Shown: positions 20,116 to 31,795, counted from the stretch's first letter. The stretch: 64,000 bases of DNA from Delphinus delphis (GCF_949987515.2 NC_082694.2:11525958-11589957); one strand, 5' to 3'. Notes: generated by a model not told the origin, from the sequence alone. Numbers and translations: made by a program.

Positions 20116-21945
20116 TTTACTTAAAAAGATATTGTCTCTTTTTCAACAGTGGATATATTGCACTCTTTTTTAAAATTATTTTTTAAATTCTTTTTACTGC
20201 GCTCTTTTTAACAGCTGCTGTCATGTTTTCTGCAGGGCCTCATTTTAGCCCATGTCCCATATACCTGGGAGGAAGGATTTTTGTTTGTCTGTTTACGTTT
20301 TTGTGAATTTCTTTCTGGTAGGAATTTGATTAGAGGAGAAAGTAGGTAAGAGCTAGAAGGAAGAAAACTGTTATTCTTTCTTTGAAACAGGTTCTTTAAA
20401 AGTATTCTTGTGTCTTATGTTAAAAAGGGATTTCCTTTCCTGGGCATTTTACTCTCGACTCCGATGAGGATCTGGGGCTCAGAGTGGGTCAACGAGCGGT
20501 TTTGGGGTCGCTAAGCTGCAGTGACAGGCTATGAACGGCCTTTCATTTTCTTGTATTTAACAGGCCAAAATCCACCATAGAAATGCCCTAAAATACCCTT
20601 GTTATTGACTGCATGTGAGGGTGTCACCCATTTGTCCCCTTCAGTCCGCATACATTTCCTTTTCTTCTCTTCAGCCTCTTCCTTCTCCCCCGGCCGACTC
20701 TGACTTACAATCAGGCTTTCACTTAAGTAGTATTTGCCACTGAAAGTTCCAGAGTTTTCTGGGTTAGTTGTTCTGTGATGTAGGCTGCACACAGAATCCA
20801 TGTCCATCGTCACGCCGGTGCAAATTAGGTTTTCTACGAAAAGAGTGTGTGGTTTCTTCATATTATCGAATACCCAACCATTCATATCAAGAGAAGCCAA
20901 GAAACCAAAATCTACTGTTATTTTGTTGGAAACCTAAAACTTAAAAAAATACGGTCAGCTCCTCTGACACTCACAAGCTGTAAGTGAATTCAGTGAATAC
21001 AAGCTGAATTCTCCCTGGAGTGAATTCAGTGGTTCATGAAGCTCTCTGGCAGCCCTGTTTATCCAGCTCTGGGTACCGGCCACACAAAGATGAGTAACCG
21101 GGACCTGATGTACGCCCATGAGTTCACTCTGCTGTGACACAGGTGGACAGACCACGGCCACTGAATGACAATGACAAGGATGATAGCTGGCCTCCTGGAG
21201 TCCTCACCACTGCTAGGCCCTGAGGGTGTCCAGCCCCCTGTCTTCTGGGGAGGGGCTGCAGTCACTGTTGTTTCTCTGCAGAGGATGGTACCGAGGTTGA
21301 GAGCAGGGCACGGGGTGGTCCCTTGACCTATGGCTCATGGGGCTTGGTCCCTGGAAGATGCCTGGTAAAAGGGGGCCCAGGTGCTGTTGCTGGGGGTGGG
21401 GGGAACGGGCAGCAACTCAAGACTCACAGATGTTTTTAATTTGTGCGAATTGGGGGACAAAGCAAGTCCTTGTGAAAACTCATCTCCAAGCTTTCCAAGC
21501 AGAGCTGTTTAACTTTTACTCCAAAAAGATGGTGCCTGGCTCAGGTTCCCAGGAACAGCGGGGAGGGACAGCAGCATCACCGGCCTTATCTTTTCAGTTA
21601 CTCGGGGCTTAGAGACTTGAAAACAACTTGTTTTCTTAGGTTGGTTAAACCACCACTGCCTAGGTTTCAGTGTTTGTTCAATGTTAATTTCCATTGATTT
21701 AGCAAGTTTTACATCAGGTTCTGAAAGTTTCAGATTTGAATTACTAGGTTTCTGACAAATCTGGAAAGAGTTTACACGTTATGCACATGCCCTTCTTTTC
21801 CTAAACTTAAGTGTGACTTTTTCTTTAGCTTTTCCAGTTTTTTTAAAAAAATTAAATTTTAAGGGCCCAAGGAAGGATAACATCACGAAATAAACTCAAT
21901 AATGAGAAATATGTTGTTGTTTCTTCCTCCTGCCTTTCTTGCCGT
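20116..21945. other. Unique sequence with some CpG retention
   Basis: No repeat family was recognised here apart from T-rich stretches. The interval 20440-20900 keeps more CpG dinucleotides than the neighbouring intronic DNA. An exon-like open stretch lies on the - strand at 20709-20933. Confidence 0.55.
20709..20933 (-). other. Candidate coding exon of unknown product
   Basis: On the - strand an acceptor-like TATTTTTTTAAGTTTTAG precedes 225 bases (75 codons) that are fully open in phase 0 and followed by a donor-like GTAAGT (bases 20708-20703). The translation begins VSNKITVDFGF and ends SGKYYLSESLI; it is mixed in composition, with two cysteines, and is not low complexity. The open frame also continues through the donor to 20529. 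I do not recognise the protein. Open frames of 120 codons occur by chance elsewhere in this window, so the splice signals and CpG retention are the only extra support. It would be antisense to the inferred ACOXL-like gene. Confidence 0.2.
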
Positions 21946-21959
21946 CTCCTCCCTCTTTT

Positions 21960-22168
21960 TTTTTTTTTTTTTTTTTGGTGGTACGCGGGCCTCTCACTGC
22001 TGTGGTCTCTCCCGTTGTGGAGCACAGGCTCTGGACGCGCAGGCTCAGCGGCCGTGGCTCACGGGCCCAGCCACTCCGCGGCATGTGGAATCCTCCCAGA
22101 CCGGGGCACGAACCCGCGTCCCCTGCATTGGCAGGCGGACTCCCAACCACTGCGGCACCAGGGAAGCC
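21960..22168 (-). mobile_element. CHR-type tRNA-Glu SINE, short young form
   Basis: Short subfamily copy with a long T run on the left (A tail). The duplication CTCCTCCCTCTTTT is perfect at 21946-21959 and 22169-22182. Confidence 0.96.
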
Positions 22169-22474
22169 CTCCTCCCTCTTTTGATGGGAATTAGCGAGAG
22201 AAGCGCAGTGTGGGGAGGGCAGGTCTGCAGCCTGTTGAGACTTGCCCTTGGCCTCCAGGAAGCCAGCCCTGTACTTGTTTGTGGACAGCACACAGTGGAT
22301 CTCAGACGGGTGGGGACACCTCTCCCTGCTGAGTGGGTAATCACCTGTGAGCCTCATCTCCCCAGACATCACCCCAGGCCTACTAGCTGGCTGAGCTCAC
22401 AGCGATGATAATCCCTGAAGTTGAGTGTGGGACATTGACATGACATTAAGAGGACATAAAATGCAAATAGTTTT

Positions 22475-22745
22475 ATTATGAACTGTAACATCATCATCAT
22501 CGTCGTCGTCACAGTTACTAAGAATTCACCTGTGCCAAGCCTTTTGCTAAGTTCCTTCCATACATCATCTCTTTCAGTGCTTCCTAAACTTGAACCCCGG
22601 AGGACTGGCTACCTGCCCCGCACTCCATTCCCCCACCAGAGTTTCCGATTCAGTAGGTCCGGGTCAGGGCCTCATCCCAGAAGTCTAAGTTAATCTGCCT
22701 AAAACAACCCCCCGAAATAGGTAACGTGAGGAAACAGGCAAGAAA
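22475..22745 (-). mobile_element. MIR relic interrupted by a MER5-like element
   Basis: CATCATCATCGTCGTCGTC, CACCTGTGCCAAGCCTTTTG and CATACATCATCTCTTT form the antisense MIR 3' half. GTAACGTGAGGAAACAGGC at about 22720 looks like its continuation. Confidence 0.65.
22580..22697 (+). mobile_element. MER5-like hAT-Charlie DNA transposon relic
   Basis: AGAGTTTCCGATTCAGTAGG, then TCCGGGTCAGGGCCTCA, is the diagnostic centre (GATTCAGTAGGTCTGGGGTG). Non-autonomous, no coding capacity. Confidence 0.65.
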
Positions 22746-25700
22746 AAGTGGGAGACTGGACCACAAAGCTCATTGCGACTGACCATAAGCATTGGCTGGT
22801 CCAGCATAGTTAAGTTTTCAGAGGAAGTAGTGAGTGCCTAAGACAGCCCTAGACGGACGTCCACTGCTGAGGACTAGTGGGTCATGGCGTGTGTGGCAGG
22901 GTTTCAGAGTCACGCACGGAGGGGCAGGAAGTCTGGGGTGTTACCTGCAGGAAGACCAGCTCTGGAAGGTGCTGCTTGCGGGAGCATGGGGGCCCTGGCT
23001 CTTAGGAGGAGAGAACAGTGTTGGAAGGAGAGCCAGAGAACGGGTTAACAGGATGCGTTCGGTGGATCACTTTCTCCCTGCCTCCCGTCCGTGGACCAGC
23101 ACACCGTGGCTCTGTTTGTGTGGGATTCTGTCCACGCCATGGCCTTCTTCTCCCCTTCACGCTCCTTTCCCATATTTTCCCAGAAAAGGGGAGGAAATCA
23201 TTTAAAAAATACAGGAGGAAAATAAACAACAACCTTTCTCTGTGACTTTATTTTGTGATGTTATAAATCTTTGGACCCTTGAAAGTAAAAAAAAAAAAAA
23301 CAACTATAAAAAAATCACCACCGAAGTATAGGAAAGGGAGGGAAGAGTCACGCCTAACAGGAAGGCTTTCCCCAAATTTGTCACAAACTCATTAATTCAA
23401 GATTGGAAGCTTGGAGAACCCGAGCAGAGCCTTGGCAGCATGGAAAGGTGTAAAGCGAGGTTGCAGACCCGCGGCCCCCGGGCCAGATTCCACTGACGTG
23501 TTTTGTTTGGCTCCCGTAGTTCTTGAAAAATAGTCAAATCAGTTTCAAACATGGGAGTTTTCATAATAAAACCCCTGATGTCCAGCATTTTTTTTGAGGA
23601 GCGGGGAGCACCGGTGCCAGGGCTGTGGCTGGTTGGTGGCTGACCACGTGAAGGGGCATGGCTTCTGGTCACAGCCCCGGCCAGCAAAGCACCCCTGGTC
23701 TAGAAAGTTCTGGACTCACACTTGGAGCACCAGTCACCAGCTGGATGACTTGGAGGCTGGCACCTACTGGACTTTTCCTCCTCACCTGCCGCTGGCAGCC
23801 TTGTGTGTGTGGCAGCACATCGTAAACACGAAGCACAGCAGATTCCCAGCCACACAGGGACCCTTGGGCCAGCGGGCCTCAGGGAAGGGGCGCTTGGTGA
23901 CAGTCGGTGCACCTGTAAGGACGTTCCCTACTGCCTTCTAAGACAGTGCCAGCCACTTCTTTAAAGTTTTTTCAAAAGATGGATTTTAAAAATGTGTTTT
24001 CTAAAATTATGATTATTTTACAAGGTCTGCACAGTCCACGTGGTGCTTTATAGGGTGTATCCGGCTACAGCTGGCCCACTTCTGGGTGTTTTATGGCAAA
24101 TTATTCTCAGATTACCCTTTAATGCAGGAAGGCCTGCCAGTTGTCTGAGCTCCCTGGGTCATATAGAAAACCCCTAGACTTGATACGAAACAGCTGCCTC
24201 GGTCAGCTGTTCCAAAAAAAGGAGCATTTTCAGGCCGAAGCAGCAGGAAAAAGGTTTTTTGTAGTTGGTGGAGATTTTGAAAAAAAAAAAAAGTTAAATT
24301 ACTCTTTCCTGGCCATTAAAAGGTGATTGAATTTTGTTATTAACAAATTGTGGGAATCTCGAGAGAAGTACTCCGAATGGGAGTTTGTTAAGGGCTCTCT
24401 GGCAATACTTACAGTATGTCCCGGGGGGGTGTTCTCGATGGAGGGTGGCTGCACAAAACTCCGCTGACCTCCGTGTCCTCGGGCCTCAGCCCGGGCTGGG
24501 CTGGGGTCAGGGGGCCAACCCCCGGGCCTCCCTCCTCTCTCTCCCCAGGGCCCCTGCTGAGACCAGCAACAAAAGGGTCAATTGTCTGAGGCCCCCCTTT
24601 GTCTCAGAGGCTCTATGGGCCTCTTCAAATGCCAAAGTGTCTCTATGCACATGGGTGAATGCATATACACATGGCTGTAGGAATGTGTATCCGTATGTAT
24701 ATGTGCACATGTGCTGGTGCATGCGAGTATTGGATAAGCATGTGCGTGCACGTGTGCACCCAGGAACACGTGCTTATTTATATGTGCACATGCATGCACG
24801 AATAGGAATGCACATGTACCTGTGCATGCATACATGGGTGTGGATGCGCCTCTGTAAGTGTGTGCATGCACACACGAGTGTGCACCTGTGTGCCTATGTG
24901 CACACACATACGAGTGAGTTGGGTGTGAACGTGCACACACAGGCAGTGGTGTGACTTGCTTGAAGAATTTCTTAGACGCTGATGCCTCTTCGCAGGGTGA
25001 GCGCTCACAGAGGCCTGGCTGGCCTCGTCCCTAGGGCCGAGGGAGAAAACATCTCTGGCCCATCTCTCAGCAGTTGGCCCAGTTACCTTGATGCGGCATT
25101 TGCTATGGGGCAGAAACCTCAGAGAAGTCTCTGCCTCCCCTGCCTTCTCTAGGGTCAGATAATAGGTAGGATGCAGGAGGAGGAACCATAAGGAGGCTCC
25201 CCACACAGCTCACTGGCCTCGTTTACCTGTTCCAATGTGGGGTTTCATGGCGAGGCCCGCAATAGCTTTCTACGCTGTTCCATTACCTTCTCAGGGCTGC
25301 CTAATCAGATCCAGTGCATTCCATGTGGCGTTTAAGCCAGGTTTCCAGAAGGACTGTACAATGACCCGTTCCCATCTGTCCCATCAGTGGGCTCCCACGT
25401 AGCTCTGGGGTCTCTGTACAGGTGCCAATCATCCTGTTCCCTAGCGCATCTCTGGAGACCTGCGGGATTCTGTGGCTGGTCTGTACCATCCCAAGGTTCA
25501 CACTCTCTTCCTTAACAAAGGTGTCCTTTTAAAAATGACTGTAAAACATATTTGATTCAGAAGCCAAGAAAAGACTAATAAAAATGCTTAATTCAAATTT
25601 GCTTCTGTGAAGGATTTATCTCCCAGCCCCTTTTAACCAGCACAGCTGCCATGTAACAACTTTTTCTGCTTTTTTTTCTTATTCTTGTCCTTCCCCAGAC

Positions 25701-26829
25701 CCATTTCCTCTCCCTACTCCAGCAAGGGCTTATCTTTCAACTGTGGAAAGGCACCAGTTAAACAGTACTCCAAAGCTTATCAAAATATTCAGGCAGTAAA
25801 ATTATCTTATAATTAGCCTAACTGTAAGCCAGAACTTTTTAACCCCAGGAAAGGTGAAGTTACCTGGCCTGTGAAATTGGTAAATTGCTCATTCTGACCT
25901 TTTTAGGCTGCAGTTTCTACTTTTATTTCATTCCCCCAATAATTTCCTCCTTTTTCTTTAAATTCTTGATGGTCCCTGAGGCATCTTCCTCTTCTGTTTG
26001 CTGAAGGCTCAGAGAAAATGTACTCCTGGCTGAGCTGAAATAGATAATTGAATGCATTCAGGCGAGGGGGATACGAAATCAACCTGTTATCTACTTCATG
26101 CCTTCACTTTTAGGTATGCTTTGGGTAAAATGAAGCCTCATCTCTCCATCGCTGATTCCATACTTCAGGTGCATGCAGTGGTGGCACCCAGCCGCATGAT
26201 TCCGGAGCTATTCCCACACTAGCTGGGGGATTCTGCAGTATCCTGAGCTGGTTAGAAGAATTGGGCTTCCTTATCACAAAGATTTGTCCTAACTCTTCCT
26301 CCCCTTGTCTCTTGCTTACCCCATCCACCCTCCCACTACCCGAGGGACCCTCCTGTCATCTTGCAGCACCCAGGAGGGTGCCACAGAAGTCACCTCCCCA
26401 CCCCCACTTCTATGGGAGCTGACATCAAGGGAATGGGCAGTGACGTGTTTGGGGGTGTTAAGGTGCTACTTAGGTGGACTTTTGGCCCAGAAATGATATT
26501 ATAGATGATGCTTCGGTTTTTAACTGCAGTTGAGATTCTTAAACTAGTCATGCCACAATTCAGCCACAAGTGGGTTAGTGAGACTTACATAGGCATGATT
26601 AGGGCTGATCACTGTGTTTTACATGATGAAATACTTGCAAAGTTGCAAAAATTAAACTTAAAAACAATTAAAAATTAAATTTTGGAGTGTGACATTTTCA
26701 TAGAGGGGTGTTGCCTATAAATAGTGGTAGTGATTATTTATAGAGTTTTTTTCCTATCCATCAGGCGGTATGCACACACGTGGGCATACACACAGATACA
26801 AACACATAGATAGAAAAATTGTTTCATCC
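22746..26829. other. Mostly unique sequence
   Basis: An A run lies at 23288-23301, and a purine/pyrimidine alternating tract at 24640-24945. No exon with convincing splice sites, no RNA gene and no young repeat was recognised. The 206-codon frame at 24334-24954 runs through the alternating tract and is not credible. Confidence 0.5.
24640..24945. repeat. Degenerate TG/CA-rich alternating tract
   Basis: About 300 bases are dominated by TG, CA and CG steps (for example GTGCGTGCACGTGTGCAC and CACACACATACG), without one simple repeat unit. It is likely an old, mutated TG/CATG microsatellite. Confidence 0.8.
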
Positions 26830-26950
26830 TTATGTTAATCTGGTGAGAACACAATTACTTTGCCCATTTTACAGTTGTGAACACTGAGGCTCTGAGAGGT
26901 TAAATCACTTGCTGACACCCATATGGTTAGCAGTTGAACGTGGCTGTCAT
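26830..26950 (-). mobile_element. MIR SINE relic, antisense
   Basis: CCCATTTTACAGTTGTGAAC, then ACTGAGGCTCTGAGAGGTTA and AATCACTTGCTGACACCC, is the antisense MIR core. Confidence 0.82.
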
Positions 26951-27397
26951 GTAATCCACCACTGGCCTTGCGTTAACCAGCCGAGGCCCAGGCCATATGG
27001 TCCGACCTCTAGTTGTTCTTGAGAGGTTTCCCTGACACCCCTACAGGGTAAGGAGGAAATTGCAGTGTTACCTCGGGCTCTGCTTGTGGCCGTGCCCGGC
27101 AGTCGTGTACACTTTCTCTTGATGTCACGTGTATATCACAAGTGCGATTTCCTTGCAGTCCTCGGAGCTGCCTTGCTGGCCTTGAGCTGACAGGATCAGG
27201 GTGAAGTCTGTGCTGATCCCCTCAGGGAGGCTCTGGCCCAAGTGGTCAGTCCCCCTGGGGTGGAGGCAGTGAGAGGGTCGCTCCCAGGACCTGGGCGTGG
27301 CCATGATCTCCTAATGCAAACCTCAGAATCAGATCCGCTCTGCAGTCCCATCTTTTCACGGCTTTGTCTCAGAGCTGAAAGAGCCCTGTTTTGCTCA
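26951..27397. other. Unique sequence
   Basis: No recognisable gene or repeat. Confidence 0.55.
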
Positions 27398-27765
27398 TGG
27401 AAAGAGTAGAATGGTGGTTGCCAGGGGCTGCAGGGTGGGCGTAAGTGGGGAGATGTTGGTCAAAGGGTAAAAACTTCCAGGGCTAAGAAGAATAAGTTCT
27501 AAGGGTCTAATGTACAGCATGGTGACTGTAGTTAACAATGCTGTGTTGCCCAGTTGAAAGTGGCCAAGAGAGCAGATCTTAAGTGTTCTCACCAAAAAAA
27601 GAAATAAAAGGTAACTCTGTGAGGCGATGAATGTGTTAATTAATGTGCTAATGTGTGTTAACCATTTTGCAATGTAGGTGTATATGTCATCACTTTAAAT
27701 AGATACCCTTTTGTCAATTACCTCAATAAAAAATAAAAAAATAAACATTAAAGCATTTTTAAAAA
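27398..27765 (+). mobile_element. Old LINE-1 (L1M) 3' end
   Basis: GAATGGTGGTTGCCAGGGGC, ATGGTGACTGTAGTTAACAA, GATCTTAAGTGTTCTCACCA and ATTACCTCAATAAAAAATAA are the typical L1M 3'UTR in sense orientation, ending in an A-rich tail. Confidence 0.85.
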
Positions 27766-28066
27766 GGCAAAAAAGAGCCTTTTGGAAGTCTTTCCTGATG
27801 AGAGACACCTTCTGTCTAATCCATGATGGAATATTGTACCCTGTTTAAGACCCTTTCAAAATACCATTATCCTTTTAAGAGTTAAGTTGAAACTAAAGAT
27901 CGATCATTAAAACATGTTATTTAAAAAAAAAGTGTTATTTAGGAAGCATTAGCAGGAAGGTGTTTTAAGAAATGTTTAAAAAAATTGGCGCGTTACATCA
28001 GTATTCTTGTGAATTCAGCATATACTTGATATTATTTAATATGTATTCCTCTCTTTTTAATTGCAG

Positions 28067-28101
28067 CTTGGGTTGACGATAGCCATTCGCTATAGCCACA
28101 G
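28067..28101 (+). CDS. ACOXL: 35-nt internal coding exon, acyl-CoA oxidase family, probably ACOXL
   Basis: The exon is flanked by TCCTCTCTTTTTAATTGCAG (strong pyrimidine tract and AG) and by CAG|GTAAAG. In phase 0 it reads LGLTIAIRYSH and leaves two bases (AG) for the next codon. In acyl-CoA oxidases this helix comes just before the conserved RRQFG motif, in the middle, FAD-binding part of the protein. The wording is closer to ACOXL than to ACOX3 (LALTIALRFS) as I remember them, so the symbol is inference. Peroxisomal acyl-CoA oxidases oxidise acyl-CoA to enoyl-CoA with release of H2O2; ACOXL itself is poorly characterised. The neighbouring exons are not in the window, in line with very long introns. 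A CHR SINE lies 218 bases downstream in antisense. Confidence 0.72.
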
Positions 28102-28306
28102 GTAAAGTTACATTTTTTTCTTTTAAGGAGTATCCTTACTGATTCATAGATTTTGGTTTCCTCAAGTCTACAAGTTTTTTAGCTTAATTTTGGTGGCTGC
28201 TCTATCTGTGATGTCAGTGTGATAGCAATTGTTCTAGTTGCTTGACTGGTGAGAGTTAATCACTCTTTGGAGGAATAAGATTTTTACGTAAAAGTTGTGG
28301 TAGATA
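28102..28306. other. Intron start after the 35-nt exon
   Basis: Non-repetitive sequence beginning GTAAAGTTACATTTTTTTC. It has no recognised element before the SINE. Confidence 0.6.
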
Positions 28307-28319
28307 GCCCATTTCTTTT

Positions 28320-28640
28320 TTTTTTAAATTTATCTATTTAATTTATTTATTTTTGGTTGCATTGGGTCTTCATTGCTGCGCGTGGGCTTTCTCTAGTTGC
28401 GGCAAGCGGGGGCTACTCTTCATTGCGGTGCATGGGCTCCTCATCGCGGTGGCTTCTCTTGTTGTGGAGCACGGGCTCTAGGTGCGTGGGCTTCAGTAGT
28501 TGTGGCACACAGGCTCAGTAGTTGTGGCGCATGGGCTTAGTTGCCCTGCGGCATGTGGGATCTTCCCAGACCAGGGCTCGAACCCATGTCCCCTGCATTG
28601 GCAGGTGGATTCTTAACCACTGCGCCAACAGGGGAGCCCT
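28320..28640 (-). mobile_element. CHR-type tRNA-Glu SINE, long form, antisense to the exon
   Basis: The - strand starts GGGCTCCCCTGTTGGCGCAG, with B box GGGTTCGAGCCCTGG, and ends in an A/AAAT tail (TTTTAAATTTATC on the + strand). The duplication GCCCATTTCTTTT is perfect at 28307-28319 and 28641-28653. Confidence 0.96.
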
Positions 28641-28799
28641 GCCCATTTCTTTTAAAGTCAAAAATGTAATGCTCTAGGGCAGGGACCCGACGTGATTTCT
28701 GGGAGTGGACTCTGTCCAAGGGTGAGAAGTGGAAACAGGGATGTCATGCATGAGAAATGAGGCCAGAAAGCCACCAGACTGTGAAGATGGACTAGTGTC

Positions 28800-29150
28800 C
28801 CAAAGATCCATTCAGACTTCTTTTATACTAAAAGGGGAGGGGGTGTGGCTGGTTGTTGCAGCCTTCTTGATGCTGGAATCCTTTGTTCTTGCAGCTGTCC
28901 TGTTGGTCAGGGCACAATGTTCCTATAAACCTCCAACAAGACAAATGTTATTCTCTGTTCTGCAACTTTTTATCTCTATGAATGGGAAAGTTTTATACCT
29001 TTAAAGGTCAGAGCCTTGAGAATGGGCTACCCTGTATATTCCAGGCTATAGGCAACATTCTTTTAGTGATTAACTTGTAACAAGAGCAATAGAGTACAAA
29101 AAGGTTAAAGTAAAAGAAACAGATTTAGTATGGGGTCAGATTTGTTCTTC
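28800..29150 (+). mobile_element. LTR-like retroelement relic, tentative
   Basis: GTTCTGCAACTTTTTATCTC, AATGGGAAAGTTTTATACCT, GAGAATGGGCTACCCTGTAT and GTGATTAACTTGTAACAAG recall an old, widespread LTR-derived repeat. I could not assign the family, and no coding region is present. Confidence 0.4.
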
Positions 29151-31137
29151 CCTATCACATCCCCATGGAGGTGGTGGGTACACCATGAAGAAAGCACTTC
29201 GCTTGGATTGTAAACAACATTCCCCTTTGTTCCTCTTTCCCCAGACCACCCGCCTCACTGAGGAAATGTGGCTGGTAGATAGAGGTTTATGAGGCTGAGT
29301 AGCAAGGTAGCCACCCTGAGCCATGACCCTACGGGAGCTAAGGACAGGAGCTCTCTTGTGATGAAGGGAAAGAAGGATGATCGGGTGGTAAACGAACGTC
29401 GATTTTAGAGAGGACAGAGCTTTGGAGCTGCTCATCCTGTGGCCACATTTATGGATTCTGCCCCAGTTCCTATCTGCCTACTGTCACTGGACGACCATTT
29501 ATCATGCCCGTGCAGTGTGTGGGTCAGGGGTCTGGAAAGGGCAGTGAAGATGGCTTGTCTCTGCTTCACAGGGTCTGGAGCCTGTGCTGGGGGACTCAAG
29601 GGCTGGGGGGCGAGCCATCTGAAGGCTCACTTGCTCTTGTGTCCGGTGGGTGAGGCTGGCTTGTGGCTGGGGGGGCAGTCTCTGTTCCTCTCCATGTGGG
29701 CTGTTTTGAGCTTCCTTACAGCATGGTGGTTGGCTTTCTCTGAGTGAGTGTCCTGGAAAGAGAGAACCACGTGGAAGCTGTCTCCGTTCTGTGGCCCAGC
29801 CTCACAGAGCATCACTTCCACCTTGTTCTACTGGTTGGCACAGTCGCAAGCCCCCACTTGTGTTCAGAGGGAGGGAGTAGAGACACCTGCCCCACCTCGG
29901 CCGAGGGAGTGTCGGTCACGTTGTAACAAGAACACGAGAGGTGGCAGAGCTTTGTTCGGCCATATTTGGAAATGCGCCGTGCCATGGAGCCCAGCTGAGT
30001 GTTGGAGTATTTATCTAGAGCACTTGTGGAAAGAAATTTAAGACTGTCCTTGCTGCAAGGCACTCACTAGTTGGGGGTACACAAGGGGTATGTCTGAAGA
30101 AGACAGGACAGATGCAGTTCTCATAGGAGGGGGTCAACCAATCAAATGAGGCTTCTTAGAGGCAGTGGCCCTTAAGCCATCCTCATTCCACCGAAGTGCG
30201 AGAGTGGGACGCAGGTCCAGTTGGCTCAGGGAGATGCCTGGGCAGGCTGAGAATACAGGTCCCTGAGAACACATAGCCTTTCAATGACTATTTGACATGT
30301 ATTTGGAGGAGAGGCAGCGTATGGGGAGGCTGTGGAGGGGTGGGGTGGATCCTGGCTGCCTCAGCCTTCCTTCTGTAACCCTAGGAGTTCAGTCGCAACC
30401 CTAAACTTAGAACCCACTCCTCAAAACAAAGGCCCTGCCCAGGCTGGATGGCAGGCAAGCAGAAAGGCTAGCAGTTGTCTGTCTACGGGAGCATCTGCCT
30501 TCTGGGTCCATGCTCCATCCAAGGAGCCTAACCCCGCACTCCTCCTGGCCAGGCCACTGCTGTGCTCTCACGGGGGACGTCCTGGCAAAGGGAGCTGCCC
30601 CTGGGCTGTGTTTCCAGGGAAGTTTGCCTCCAGGCTGTCCTGTCTCCTGTCTTAGCTCTGGGCCGTCAGGTTCAGAGCAGGGAGTCATGGATATTTGCAT
30701 AAACGCAGCAAAAAGCGAAGACAAATCTAAATAAGTTACAGAGGGAAGTAGTGAGGTGGGGGAGGAGGAAAGCGAAGGTATCTACTGAGCTTCCTTTGCC
30801 AGTGCCCAGTACCTTCACCATATGCCTCAAGGGCTGGGGCCCCCGGAGTGAGCGGTGGCCCAGCGAAGCCCGTATTCACAAGAGGCTGCTCACAGCGTCC
30901 GTGTGCCCCTGCCAGGAGCCTGAAGTCTTTAGGAGCAGAGAGAATGATTAGAAGGTGACTGCTGTAACTCAGGGATGAGCCGGAGACTTTGTTTTTCTTT
31001 TTTGGCTCGGCTGGGCCTCGAACAAAGTGTAAATGTCCAATTTCCACATCCGATGGACGCAAGCCAAGGTGGGGAGAGGTTGTGAGGAGCATTTGACCTG
31101 TCCAGGTACCAACATCTTAAAATAACAGAGGCCTTAT
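29151..31137. other. Unique sequence
   Basis: Moderately GC-rich. Overlapping frames up to 118 codons occur on both strands without splice or homology support. No repeat family was recognised. Confidence 0.55.
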
Positions 31138-31148
31138 CAGAGGTTGTG

Positions 31149-31371
31149 GTTTTTTTTGCTTTTTTTTTTTTTTAAGATTTTTTTTTTTTTTTTTTGATGT
31201 GGACCATTTGTTAAAGTCTTTATTGACTTTGTTGCAATATTGCTTCTGTTTTATGTTTTTGGTTTTTTGGCCCCGAGGCATGTGGGACCTTAGCTCCCCG
31301 ACCAGGGATCGAACCCGCACCCCCTGCATTGGAAGATGAAGTCTTAACCACTGGACCGCCAGGGAAGTCCC
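31149..31371 (-). mobile_element. CHR-related tRNA-Glu SINE, variant subfamily
   Basis: The - strand runs GGACTTCCCTGGCGGTCCAG, GGGTTCGATCCCTGGTCGGG, CTCGGGGCCAAAAAACC, then an AT-rich 3' region (AATATTGCAACAAAGTCAAT) and an A tail. CAGAGGTTGTG flanks it at 31138-31148 and 31372-31382. Confidence 0.93.
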
Positions 31372-31383
31372 CAGAGGTTGTGT

Positions 31384-31795
31384 TTTGCAAAAATTATTTC
31401 TGAAACAGGGGATTCTGAGTTAAAAATTCCAGGAAGCGCAACAGCAGCCGTCAAGTGTGGTGAGGAGGAATCTTCCAGTCTGCAGGAATGGGTGACACTT
31501 GATACGGTGTCACTGAGGAGACACTTGCAGGTCAGGGCCACACCACCTGCCCCTTGCCCCTTGGCCTTTGTCCTGTCTCCAGGGTCAGCGGGCACAGGAG
31601 GAATCGGCCTTTCCTCTCAGACACCTGCAGGTCACCGTGTTGCCTGGTGGTGCCTCTTCTGTCCCTCCTGCTGCCTGGCCCTGTCATACACCTCTGTCCT
31701 CACATAGGAGGAGGAAGATGAAGGGGGTGGGTTTCTGGTTGTGTCCCCTATTTAAAAATCCTACTAGCTTATTTAGATTAATTGAAACTTCCATC
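31384..31795. other. Unique sequence
   Basis: No exon or element was recognised. Frames over 80 codons here overlap each other and the repeat to the right. Confidence 0.5.

Noticed and set aside
24334..24954. 206-codon + strand frame with Cys/His-rich end
   Set aside because: The Cys/His/Val pattern comes from translating the degenerate TG/CA tract. It is not a zinc-finger or metal-binding protein.
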